From assembly GCA_015978205.1 (NCBI GenBank), contig JADWMM010000001.1:33382-97381 (forward strand): a stretch of 64,000 nt of DNA, read 5' to 3'. The DNA comes from Alkaliphilus sp. NP8 (GTDB lineage: Bacteria; Bacillota; Clostridia; Peptostreptococcales; Natronincolaceae). Below are positions 45,364 through 53,916 of the stretch, in pieces. Every line of letters starts with the position of its first letter. Positions within the stretch are counted from its first letter, which is position 1. The notes beneath the pieces are model-generated. The model searched no databases. It was not told where the DNA came from and saw only the letters and a program-made list of their open reading frames with translations. Position numbers and translations under genes: made by a program.

Positions 45364-46608
45364 TTATACATTTTCAATCACTTCAATGAGTTTATTCGTC
45401 AACTTTTTAAAGTCAAATTCATAAGCTGCATTTCTTGCATTCTGCCCCATTTGTTCAGCTCTTACATCATCATTACATACTTCGAGTATTATTTTTGCTA
45501 CTTCTTCAGGGTTTTGGATAATAGCACTAACTCCACAATTGTATTTTTCTAAAATACTATATCCTGAAGTATAAGTTTGTATAACACACCTACCAGCTGC
45601 CAAATATTCAAAAAATTTATTCTGACTTTGTCCGTATTCATCTAACAAAGTACTCGAATTATGCAATATATTAGCATAAGCTCTTTTTAAAATTGAAGGA
45701 ATCATCTTTTTCTCAACTCTACCTTTAAATACTACATTGTTGATGTTTTCTTTTTTACATCTATTTTCAAGCATCTCTTTTTCATCACCCGAGCCATAGA
45801 TTAAAAATCTAATCTTGTTATTGCATTGCTGAATTATCTTAGCTGTATCTAATAAAACTCCTAAATTATTCACTTTTCTAATAGAACCAGCATACACCAA
45901 ATTCTTATAACTTCTATCATCCAAATCTAGATCTTCCATGTAATGTTTATTTGAGTTATTATCAAAAGAATTAATTATAATTCCATTACTAATATGCTTA
46001 ATTTTATTCATATCAATTTCCTTGTCCCAACCTTGGTTAATTATGTACTGTCTTCCACCTTCCCAAGTCATGATAACTGAATCCGCTTTCTTATAAATCC
46101 ATTTTTCGCCTTGATATAGTATCTTTGCTACTATACTATTACGCCTCAAAGATCCATAAGCAACAATACTTTCCGGCCATAAGTCTCTTACTTCACAAAT
46201 ACAAGGAATTCCAAATTTCTTTGCAATCTTAATGCCGGCTACTAAAGTAAGTGGATGTACACTTGAAGCTAGTATTACGTCTGGTTTACCATTTAACTCT
46301 GCATAATTCTCAGCAGTAGGACATATATTTTTATAAAAAGAGACCATATTTATAATTCTCTTCTTTCCATTTCCTGAATACTGAGGAGTTTTAACAACTA
46401 CAAACGGAATATCTCCAGATTCTTTTCTTGTAAAAACATTTCCCGCAATATCTATACTTTTGTTAGAATTATGGAAGGTAGAAGCACAGAATATCGTTGG
46501 CTCATATCCATTTTTTAATAAGTTTTCAGCTAACCAATAATGCCTACCAGCTTTGTTTTCAATCATCCCAGTAGCATAATGATTCCATATCCAAATTTTT
46601 TTCTTCAT
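45364..46608 (-). CDS. Glycosyltransferase family 4 (WbuB-like)
   Basis: 414 residues, GT-B fold. WNHYATGMIENKAGRHYWLA at the start and CEVRDLWPESIVAYG in the N-domain are typical of WbuB-type GT4 enzymes; the C-domain has NLVYAGSIRKVNNLGVLLD for the nucleotide sugar and the E-x7-E motif region QNKFFEYLAAGRCVI. It adds a sugar to the lipid-linked repeat unit in the cytoplasm. It is the only classical glycosyltransferase in the operon besides the initiating enzyme, so the repeat unit may be short or other transferases lie elsewhere. Confidence 0.85.
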   Translation of the reverse strand: MKKKIWIWNHYATGMIENKAGRHYWLAENLLKNGYEPTIFCASTFHNSNKSIDIAGNVFTRKESGDIPFVVVKTPQYSGNGKKRIINMVSFYKNICPTAENYAELNGKPDVILASSVHPLTLVAGIKIAKKFGIPCICEVRDLWPESIVAYGSLRRNSIVAKILYQGEKWIYKKADSVIMTWEGGRQYIINQGWDKEIDMNKIKHISNGIIINSFDNNSNKHYMEDLDLDDRSYKNLVYAGSIRKVNNLGVLLDTAKIIQQCNNKIRFLIYGSGDEKEMLENRCKKENINNVVFKGRVEKKMIPSILKRAYANILHNSSTLLDEYGQSQNKFFEYLAAGRCVIQTYTSGYSILEKYNCGVSAIIQNPEEVAKIILEVCNDDVRAEQMGQNARNAAYEFDFKKLTNKLIEVIENV

Positions 46609-46649
46609 TGTTTCATAGCTCCTATTCTATATTCATAAAAAGTTTGAAA

Positions 46650-47708
46650 TTACTTTCTGTAAATTGGAAAAAAAGTAGCACAATCATCAAGATTACCTTC
46701 CCTTTTACGAATACTACTTAGCTCATCATATTTTTCTTGATTAAATATTTTTTTTCCAATAGAAAAATATGTTTCAGAATTCTTATTAAATGTTTTTTTG
46801 AACTTAAACAAACTATCTTCCTTGCTCCCCAAACCTCCACCTAAATGGAATGACTTATATCCGTTCTCACAACCCCAGCATGCAGCTTCATATAAAAGTA
46901 AATTTGTTGCTGCTAAATTCTGATATTCTCTATCAGTTGCCGATAAATGATAGTGCATTTTATCATTTCCAAACAAAATCATAGAGGATGAAATAACTCT
47001 TTCTTCAAATACAGCGTAGAATATCAAACAATTATATTTCAGATCTTTTAATACGCTTCTGTAAAAATCCATATCGAAATAATAATAATCAGTAGCATTA
47101 TCTTTGTTCATAGTAGCGTTATATAAAGGAATAAATTCATCAATTAACTTTGGACTTCTCCCCCAAAATATTTCCACACCTGACTTTATTGCTTTTCTAA
47201 TAACATTGCGATTCTTGCTACTTAGATCATTCCAAATTTGCTCCTTTGAAATTAAATCCATCGTAATTGTATTACCTAAATCAATAACATCATATATACC
47301 TTTGCTAAGCTCAGCGTTTTGCAAAACAGGATGAAAACGAACGAACTCACTGATGATATTATTTGAAGCGCAGTATTTTGAAAACGCATCATTTAGTTGA
47401 ATCATATCTGTTTCATTTATTGCACCTTCAACAATAAATCCACCATAGCCATAGGGTGTAGTAATATCAAAATATGTTTTAGGTTCTATTTTCCTTCTAA
47501 AATTTCTGTCCTTCTCGATGTCTCGTTTCATGACTACATTCATTGCCCGGATTTTTTCGTCATCATAGTAAAAAAGTATAGGTTCACCATCACCATGTAT
47601 CTTAAATGCTTTTGTATAACCTGATAGGTAATACACATCATGCTTTTCAAAACTCTTTACTATTGAATCCCATTTATCTGCTTCTTCTAAAGTAATTATT
47701 GAAAACAA
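46650..47708 (-). CDS. FemAB/GNAT-like acyl or aminoacyl transferase
   Basis: 352 residues. Two GNAT-type halves, the pattern seen in FemAB and BioF2-like families: SSKNRNVIRKAIKSGVEIFW (central), FYAVFEERVISSSMILF, and AATNLLLYEAACWGCENGYK followed by HLGGGLGSKEDSLFKFKKTF. FemAB enzymes move amino acids from aminoacyl-tRNA to amino groups; relatives in polysaccharide operons transfer acyl groups. The start is TTG, nine bases after GAGGA. In this operon it may attach the unusual amino acid or an acyl group to an amino sugar. Confidence 0.75.
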   Translation of the reverse strand: MFSIITLEEADKWDSIVKSFEKHDVYYLSGYTKAFKIHGDGEPILFYYDDEKIRAMNVVMKRDIEKDRNFRRKIEPKTYFDITTPYGYGGFIVEGAINETDMIQLNDAFSKYCASNNIISEFVRFHPVLQNAELSKGIYDVIDLGNTITMDLISKEQIWNDLSSKNRNVIRKAIKSGVEIFWGRSPKLIDEFIPLYNATMNKDNATDYYYFDMDFYRSVLKDLKYNCLIFYAVFEERVISSSMILFGNDKMHYHLSATDREYQNLAATNLLLYEAACWGCENGYKSFHLGGGLGSKEDSLFKFKKTFNKNSETYFSIGKKIFNQEKYDELSSIRKREGNLDDCATFFPIYRK

Positions 47709-47731
47709 ATTAACACATCCTCTTCTTACTT

Positions 47732-48793
47732 CTAAACGAATTCTTTAATCGCTTCTATTATTCTTTTCATATCATCAATTCCATAACGTTGATCGCAGGG
47801 GATTGATAAGATTGTATCGTATATTTTCTTTGTTGTTTTATTCATGGGTCCTTCTAACTGATTGGGAATCGGCCAATGAACAGGACAATAAATTCCTTTA
47901 GAAATTAGATAAGATCTAAGTTTATTTCTATCGCGATTTACATATATGGGGAAGAACAACGGCGTTACATCATAATCGATACTTTTAAATATAACTTCTA
48001 CTTCCCTAATATTGTTCAGGTTTCTTAATAAGAATTCGTAGTTCAATCTTCTAGTTCTCTTTAATTTTATGGCGTCTAAATTCTTAATAATTATTTCTGA
48101 CATTTTATCTATTCTATAACTACTAAAGTCTTTATCTAATAATTCCTCTGCTTTTCCAAAACCCTTTAAGTAATCCTGCTTTAAAGATTTATCCAGTGTC
48201 TTGATGTATTCAAACTTCTGCTGTAAACTAGAAACTCTTAAATCTACAAATTGATTTGGTGGATAAGGTAATTTATTATTATTAGTTCCTCTTGATGCTA
48301 GAAATCCTCCACTTGGTATACCGAACCATTTACGTATACTACCTACAACAAAATCGTTACATATATCGTTTTTATAACTTGAAAAAAGTGTATGAGTGAC
48401 ATCTTCGATAATTATTACTGAGTTAGCCCTAAGCTTTGAAATTATATCGCTTAATTCTTTATTTGTCGGAAAACCAAAATACCCCATGTGAATAAATATA
48501 CCTAGTTCAATATTATCTGTATTAATATTTACAGGTCTAAAATAGTCATCAACATCGTAGTAGCTTATTTCATAACCAGCTTTTTCAAAAGGAAGAATCA
48601 CAGAATCGCAAATATAGGAAGGTAATAATGCTTTTTTTGTTTTGGGGTTAACTTGGTCTAAGAACAAACTAATAGCCCCTCTACCTGATGAAGTAAAAAC
48701 TACGTTCCCAAATTTATTTAGCCAATGCGGGATTTCGGATTTTTCCTTATATATATGGTTCTTATCTATCCAAAATTCACTGCCTATCTCCAT
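47732..48793 (-). CDS. DegT/DnrJ-family PLP-dependent aminotransferase, divergent
   Basis: 353 residues, fold type I. The substrate and cofactor regions can be followed: FTSSGRGAISLFLD (cofactor phosphate), IIIEDVTHTLFSSY with the D that contacts the ring, and SIRKWFGIPSGGFLAS, where K is the expected Schiff-base lysine, in place of the more common S-x-N/H-x-x-K. It is shorter and diverged from the PglE-like enzyme in the same operon, so its substrate is probably different, perhaps not a nucleotide sugar. AAGGTG precedes the ATG. It lies 25 bases after the B12-dependent gene. Confidence 0.78.
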   Translation of the reverse strand: MEIGSEFWIDKNHIYKEKSEIPHWLNKFGNVVFTSSGRGAISLFLDQVNPKTKKALLPSYICDSVILPFEKAGYEISYYDVDDYFRPVNINTDNIELGIFIHMGYFGFPTNKELSDIISKLRANSVIIIEDVTHTLFSSYKNDICNDFVVGSIRKWFGIPSGGFLASRGTNNNKLPYPPNQFVDLRVSSLQQKFEYIKTLDKSLKQDYLKGFGKAEELLDKDFSSYRIDKMSEIIIKNLDAIKLKRTRRLNYEFLLRNLNNIREVEVIFKSIDYDVTPLFFPIYVNRDRNKLRSYLISKGIYCPVHWPIPNQLEGPMNKTTKKIYDTILSIPCDQRYGIDDMKRIIEAIKEFV

Positions 48794-48818
48794 TTATAAC
48801 ACCTTCATTTCAAATCAC

Positions 48819-50723
48819 TCATATAGAGATAATTATTCTCTGCTTCAAATTATATTCCGCATCTTTCAAGTTACTCTTTGCAATTTCTATTATTTGTTCA
48901 GTCTTCATTACATTATTGTTTTCATCCACAACTTTAACACTTCCTCTAACCGGTTTGGTTCTCCAATTCTTAGCGTGTTTAAACTCTTCAACTTCACCCC
49001 ATAAATATGGCACTGGTAAGAATCCAGCTGCAAATATTTTGTAGAATCCTTCTGGCGAATATGGGTCATCAATACTGTCTTCGATAGCAGAAATTACTTT
49101 AATTGCGGATTGGTACAATTCTGCTGATCTTTCATTTACATCAAGATTCTTTGCCATATCCTCAATTTTGCCACGTTTCCTCATTTCACGATACTTCTGT
49201 AAAGAATACTGTGTAATCTGTATGCTTTCATTTATTATTTCTGGTGTTGCTAAATGTGAAGCTTCCGAGTAACTAACCACATGAATAATAGGTGGACTCA
49301 TTTCATTATACGGATCAATATCATCCATTAATGCAGTCACTGCCGCTAATTGAATCCTTGCTTCATAAAGATTAGGCTTAAAGTAGTCCAAACCAGCTCT
49401 TGGCTGTAATAAGACCCTAAAATTACTATCTTCTAAACTTCTCACAAGTTTTATCATTGCTCGCGACTTAGCTAAATCTTGTATCCCCCAAGTAAATCTT
49501 GGTGTATTAAGCATATTCTGTAATATAAAAGTTTTGATTCCTAATTTCTTTGCAAGTTTTGCTGCCAAATATGCAGACACAATATAGGTAACATCATCAG
49601 CTCCTCTAAAAGCAAAATGATGTGGAACATTGGCTTCAAAAGGCTTTTCTGTTTTAGCAATATATTTTATGGTATCAATATGTTGTTTTAGATTGGTATA
49701 AACATCATATGGGCCTCTTTCATCCAGCTTATTAAACCACCATAGTGATAATGCATGCCAACAAATATTTAATGTTTGCTCGTGCATTTGAGCTAGACTT
49801 GGTATATTTTTTGTCCCTGCATAAGTTCTAACTAATAATGGTCTAGATGCTTCCCATATCATTCTATACTCTTCAGGCGAGTTAACTGGTACTCCGCCAC
49901 CATTGGTTTTCCCTTCCCAATCCTCACCAAAGTTTGACTGAGTTAATTGAGAACTCCCGATTGAAAGAATATCTAGATAATTAGATTTTGCTAATGTTTT
50001 AGCCCATAGCAAGAACTCATTTACTGATTCAATTCTAGTTGCTGAAGAACAATATGGACCTACATGTGCCCTCATTAACGGCTCAAAAGAATCTTTTATG
50101 CCTGAATCAATTCTCTTAGTTACAGAATCCTTCATTGTTCCAAACTCAGGATAGTTAGATCTATCAATAGGTTTATAATCTATATATTCTTGTGAATCAA
50201 TAATTTTCTTTCCAAATCCCATCAATAGATCATCATATTTACTGCCTTCATATATATCACTTGGAATTCTATCCTCAGAAACACCCATCTTTGTAAGTGT
50301 TTCTCTGACAGATTCTCCTCCAATAAATGTTTTTACAAATCCCTTAAACTCTTTATCAATTGTTTCACACGTTTTCGGTAGACCACCAAAAAATACTGTC
50401 TCTACTTGCCCCCCCTGAAATCTCATTAACTTGGCATTTTTCATTTCTTCAAGAAGGTAGCCTATCATGTTAACTGCATCATCTTGGTCCAGTCTATAAC
50501 TAATTCCTAGTCTCTCAATCTTATTGGTTATTATCCAATCTACAACAACTTTACGATGTAGTTCGTGTTTGTAATTATTCATTGCCTTTGCAACTAAATC
50601 GTCTGCTACAATAACATCATAGCCACAATCACGCACCAGTTCAGCTGCTGAATTAATCCCCATTGTATGTGCATCAATAGCTGGTTTTATGAACCCATAT
50701 TTTGCGTTTATTGTATTATTCAT
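48819..50723 (-). CDS. Cobalamin-dependent glutamate-mutase-like enzyme, fused subunits
   Basis: 634 residues. The N-terminal domain has the cobalamin-binding motif D17-x-H19-x2-G22, then SYRL at 75-78 and GG at 104-105, like glutamate mutase subunit S. The remaining part resembles subunit E: AHVGPYCSSATRIESVNEFL, VPVNSPEEYRMIWEASRPLL and ARIQLAAVTALMDDIDPYNE, a TIM barrel expected to hold the substrate. Such enzymes shift a carbon fragment, turning glutamate into 3-methylaspartate; here the substrate is unknown. AAGGAGG lies in the last codons of the opine dehydrogenase, whose stop overlaps the ATG by eight bases, so the two are tightly coupled. Very unusual inside a polysaccharide operon. 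Confidence 0.75.
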   Translation of the reverse strand: MNNTINAKYGFIKPAIDAHTMGINSAAELVRDCGYDVIVADDLVAKAMNNYKHELHRKVVVDWIITNKIERLGISYRLDQDDAVNMIGYLLEEMKNAKLMRFQGGQVETVFFGGLPKTCETIDKEFKGFVKTFIGGESVRETLTKMGVSEDRIPSDIYEGSKYDDLLMGFGKKIIDSQEYIDYKPIDRSNYPEFGTMKDSVTKRIDSGIKDSFEPLMRAHVGPYCSSATRIESVNEFLLWAKTLAKSNYLDILSIGSSQLTQSNFGEDWEGKTNGGGVPVNSPEEYRMIWEASRPLLVRTYAGTKNIPSLAQMHEQTLNICWHALSLWWFNKLDERGPYDVYTNLKQHIDTIKYIAKTEKPFEANVPHHFAFRGADDVTYIVSAYLAAKLAKKLGIKTFILQNMLNTPRFTWGIQDLAKSRAMIKLVRSLEDSNFRVLLQPRAGLDYFKPNLYEARIQLAAVTALMDDIDPYNEMSPPIIHVVSYSEASHLATPEIINESIQITQYSLQKYREMRKRGKIEDMAKNLDVNERSAELYQSAIKVISAIEDSIDDPYSPEGFYKIFAAGFLPVPYLWGEVEEFKHAKNWRTKPVRGSVKVVDENNNVMKTEQIIEIAKSNLKDAEYNLKQRIIISI

Positions 50724-51804
50724 AAGAAGACCTCCTTTCGAAGATTGTCTTTAGCTCGTTATTTTGTGCTGAAATATCCAAATAATCTAGATTACGCCCT
50801 GTTGTTCTGAAATCAAAATTCAATAGTTTTGATGCTAGATCAATGATTAGAGTTGTATAGCCCATATCAAGACCTAGTTTCAAACCAATTGATTCTAATG
50901 GAACTAACCCACAGGATACATCCTCAAAAATATATCTATGTTTTAATGATCCTGGCGCATCAATTGTTTTGTATGCTTCATTATTCTGAATACATTCATA
51001 AAGATTATTTCCTGTAACATGGTAGGTTCTTATCAACCACTCTTTTGTAGATTCAACTTTATGCCCTAAAGCTTCTGATACAGCAACTCTTTCATCATCA
51101 ATTTTTTCAATTAATTGGCCTACTGTAGGCGTTATCCCATCATAATAGTATTTATAAATATTTTTCTCGCTTTCAGTCCATCCAGTATTCAAAAGCAACG
51201 GTGCACAGTGTAGGACCATTCCTACATTTCCAATAGATGTCTGAATCATAGACTGAGCTGAGGAAAAATAATTCCGAATACACTGAGGTAAATAATCAAT
51301 TATACTTTCAGATGAATTAATATCTAATGATGAAATTAATACAGAATCCTTAAAAGCAATTATATTTACTGCATCTTCATCTATTTTTCTACACGTATAA
51401 ATTATTGTCTGTGTTTCCGCGATTATTTGGTCGTACTGGTTATTGAATTTTTCATAGATATTTCTAAATTCTAAAGCCCCAAAGGTTCTTCCAGGGTTTA
51501 GTACTATGACGGTTGATTTGTTTATATTTTTTGATATTAATTCAGCGAGTTCCTTATGTGAATTTGCAGGTGTCGTAATCAAAATAATATCCGGATTCTT
51601 CAGGGCAATATCAACATCATTTGTTACACAATGAATCGGAATATTTCCACTAACAACACCTTCACATCTAATGATATGAGTTTTTATAAGCTTTTCTATC
51701 GTACTATGTGATCTGTTCCAAAGGGTTACTTCATTACCTTCTTTGCTCAAGTGAACAGCCATTGCTATACCTGAGTTTCCAGCACCAATTACTGTTACTT
51801 TCAC
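50716..51804 (-). CDS. Opine/octopine-type NAD(P) dehydrogenase
   Basis: About 362 residues. The N-terminal Rossmann fold is VTVIGAGNSGIAMAVHLSKE; the C-terminal part has GNVGMVLHCAPLLLNTGWTE and a helical region with H and D residues, as in the octopine/nopaline dehydrogenase family. These join the amino group of an amino acid to a 2-oxo acid and reduce the imine, giving N-(carboxyalkyl) amino acids. I chose the GTG five bases after AGGTGG; a GTG three codons earlier abuts its site. It sits between an ATP-grasp gene and the B12 enzyme and overlaps the latter. Product unknown. Confidence 0.8.
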   Translation of the reverse strand: MKVTVIGAGNSGIAMAVHLSKEGNEVTLWNRSHSTIEKLIKTHIIRCEGVVSGNIPIHCVTNDVDIALKNPDIILITTPANSHKELAELISKNINKSTVIVLNPGRTFGALEFRNIYEKFNNQYDQIIAETQTIIYTCRKIDEDAVNIIAFKDSVLISSLDINSSESIIDYLPQCIRNYFSSAQSMIQTSIGNVGMVLHCAPLLLNTGWTESEKNIYKYYYDGITPTVGQLIEKIDDERVAVSEALGHKVESTKEWLIRTYHVTGNNLYECIQNNEAYKTIDAPGSLKHRYIFEDVSCGLVPLESIGLKLGLDMGYTTLIIDLASKLLNFDFRTTGRNLDYLDISAQNNELKTIFERRSSYE

Positions 51805-51889
51805 CTCATCCACCTACCTTCATAAACAAACTAAAATATAATATAGTAATTTACAGTGTATACACCTAATTAAAAGTAATTCTAAAGTG

Positions 51890-53182
51890 CTAAGATTTTT
51901 TATCTAGATAGCTTGTGTGGAAACTATCTATTAACATTGATTCTCCATCCTCGCCAATGATTTTCAGTTCTTCTTTTATTGTTTTTATAGTTTTAATTAG
52001 TGATTCATTGTTTTGAGAAACTAGATGCACTCTCCCAAAAACCTGAGCAGTTGTATTTGCTACAGATTCATGTATACTGTCACCTTCAAAATATGTTTGC
52101 ATTATATTGACAACGTCTTCTAAGCTGCATATTTTATCCATGCCTACGATTCTACTTATTACTCCTGGTTTAATATGTAGAATTAAAATAAACCCTTTTT
52201 TATTAAAATTAGGTGATATCTTTGATGTAACTTCGTCAGTACACATTCTCCCAGTTAATGCATAATCAATAAGCATCTCAAGATGATTTACTCCATTTAT
52301 CTTCGAGATAACTTGATAACTCTGTCCACCACCTAACCGATAACCCATTTCGTAGAAATAAAATTCTCCATTTTCATAGAATGATTGAATGTATAAAACA
52401 CCGTTTTTTAAACCTAAATTCTTAAACATATTCTGAACATTTTTATCAACTTCATTTATATAAGTATCTACGTAAATTGACGGATAAAATACTCCTGTAG
52501 TCAAAGGTGGTAAGGATTTATCATTTTGATAAGTATATAAATCTCCGACAGAAGAAAGATGAATCTCGCCGTCAACAATTACATAATCCAAATTAATTCC
52601 ACTCTTCGATAAATCCATTAATTTTTCAATCACTATATCTTTGCTTTCAGAAAATTCCAGAGCTTTATTATACCCAATCAGTAATTCATCTTGATTATTA
52701 CAAATTGTGATCCCTTTTGATCCACTACTATCTACAGGTTTTACAATAACTGGATATATGATGTCGCTTGTTTGTTCTTTTGCTAAAATGTCTTCCAATT
52801 CATATTCTGGAACTACAGAAATATTATTTTTTTTACAAAGAGCTTTAAACTTTCTTTTGTTCATTGTAATTTCTAGCTGTTCTCTTGTCGCATAAAAGTG
52901 GCTTCCTAAAATCTCACAAACTTTTCTTGTGTTTTCTAAATTTGAATCAATAAAACTAGTTATAACACCATCAACGTTTTTATTTTTCACTAAATTTACC
53001 ATAGCATTAATGTCAGAAGTACTAACCATACAACTCTCATCAGCAACTTTCTTTGCTGGAGAGTTATCGTACCAATCAGTTACTATGGTATATATATTCT
53101 TTTCTTTTGCTTTTTTTACAATATCGCATGCTAATGCAAGTCCATTTGATATAAGTAATGTCTTTTTTTTATCATTTCCCAT
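51890..53182 (-). CDS. ATP-grasp ligase of the carboxylate-amine type
   Basis: About 430 residues. Pre-ATP-grasp domain LLISNGLALACDIVKKAKEK, then the ATP-grasp fold with YPVIVKPVDSSGSKGITIC and the metal site region FYFYEMGYRLGGGQSYQ. Such enzymes make an amide or ester through an acyl phosphate. The start is the ATG ten bases after GGAG; an upstream GTG is too close. As first gene of the trio with the opine dehydrogenase and B12 mutase, it may activate an amino acid or uronate carboxylate for an amide bond. It could equally act on a free metabolite. Confidence 0.8.
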   Translation of the reverse strand: MGNDKKKTLLISNGLALACDIVKKAKEKNIYTIVTDWYDNSPAKKVADESCMVSTSDINAMVNLVKNKNVDGVITSFIDSNLENTRKVCEILGSHFYATREQLEITMNKRKFKALCKKNNISVVPEYELEDILAKEQTSDIIYPVIVKPVDSSGSKGITICNNQDELLIGYNKALEFSESKDIVIEKLMDLSKSGINLDYVIVDGEIHLSSVGDLYTYQNDKSLPPLTTGVFYPSIYVDTYINEVDKNVQNMFKNLGLKNGVLYIQSFYENGEFYFYEMGYRLGGGQSYQVISKINGVNHLEMLIDYALTGRMCTDEVTSKISPNFNKKGFILILHIKPGVISRIVGMDKICSLEDVVNIMQTYFEGDSIHESVANTTAQVFGRVHLVSQNNESLIKTIKTIKEELKIIGEDGESMLIDSFHTSYLDKKS

Positions 53183-53218
53183 TGGGTTCACTCTCCATTT
53201 TAATAAATAGAATACCGA

Positions 53219-53899
53219 CTAAGAATTAAATCCTTCTGTTTCCATTTCTTTCTTTCTATATTCATGAAAGTTTTCTGGCTTATCAATACCTGCTACGCCT
53301 ATATCTTTACGATTCAACACTTTTCCAACAGTTTTAATAATTATTTTTATATCTAAAATAAAACTTATATCTTTAACATAATCATAATCATATTTAAATT
53401 TTCGATCCCAATCTATAGAATTTCTTCCGTTAACCTGTGCAAGACCTGTTAATCCTGGCCTTACATTATGCCTTTGTTTTTCAACGGAATTATAATAAGG
53501 TAGATATGATACAGCCAGTGGCCGAGGACCAACTAATGACATATCACCTTTAAGGATATTGAACACCTCTGGAAGTTCATCCAGCGAAGTAGATCTTAGT
53601 AACCTTCCGAACTTAGTTAATCTTTTTTCATCAGAAAGCAGCTCTCCATTCTCGTCTCTCTGGTCAGTCATGGTCCTGAACTTGTACATGGTGAATATCT
53701 TCTCATTAAGCCCAGGTCTTTTCTGTTTAAATAGCACCGGACTACCAAGCTTCAACCTAACAAGGATAGCAACAACTATAAGCACCGGACTTAAGACGAA
53801 AATTGCCATCAAAGACAAAATGAAGTCCATTGGTCTTTTAAGAATTCTTCTATATATACCTTTATTCACTTTTTCTTCTTCTTTCACTTCACTCTGCAT
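53219..53899 (-). CDS. Initiating phosphosugar transferase (PglC/WcaJ C-domain type)
   Basis: 226 residues with one N-terminal membrane helix (PMDFILSLMAIFVLSPVLIV). The family motifs are all there: FKQKRPGLNEKIFTMYKFRT, STSLDELPEVFNILKGDMSL with the catalytic D-E, and VGPRPL, RPGLTGLAQVNGR. It transfers a sugar phosphate from a UDP-sugar to undecaprenyl phosphate and so begins each repeat unit. The short PglC-type length and the neighbouring PglE-like gene suggest a 4-amino or diacetamido sugar as first sugar. The ribosome site (GGGTGAT) is modest. Confidence 0.9.
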   Translation of the reverse strand: MQSEVKEEEKVNKGIYRRILKRPMDFILSLMAIFVLSPVLIVVAILVRLKLGSPVLFKQKRPGLNEKIFTMYKFRTMTDQRDENGELLSDEKRLTKFGRLLRSTSLDELPEVFNILKGDMSLVGPRPLAVSYLPYYNSVEKQRHNVRPGLTGLAQVNGRNSIDWDRKFKYDYDYVKDISFILDIKIIIKTVGKVLNRKDIGVAGIDKPENFHEYRKKEMETEGFNS

Positions 53900-53916
53900 C
53901 TCTTATCACCCACTTC

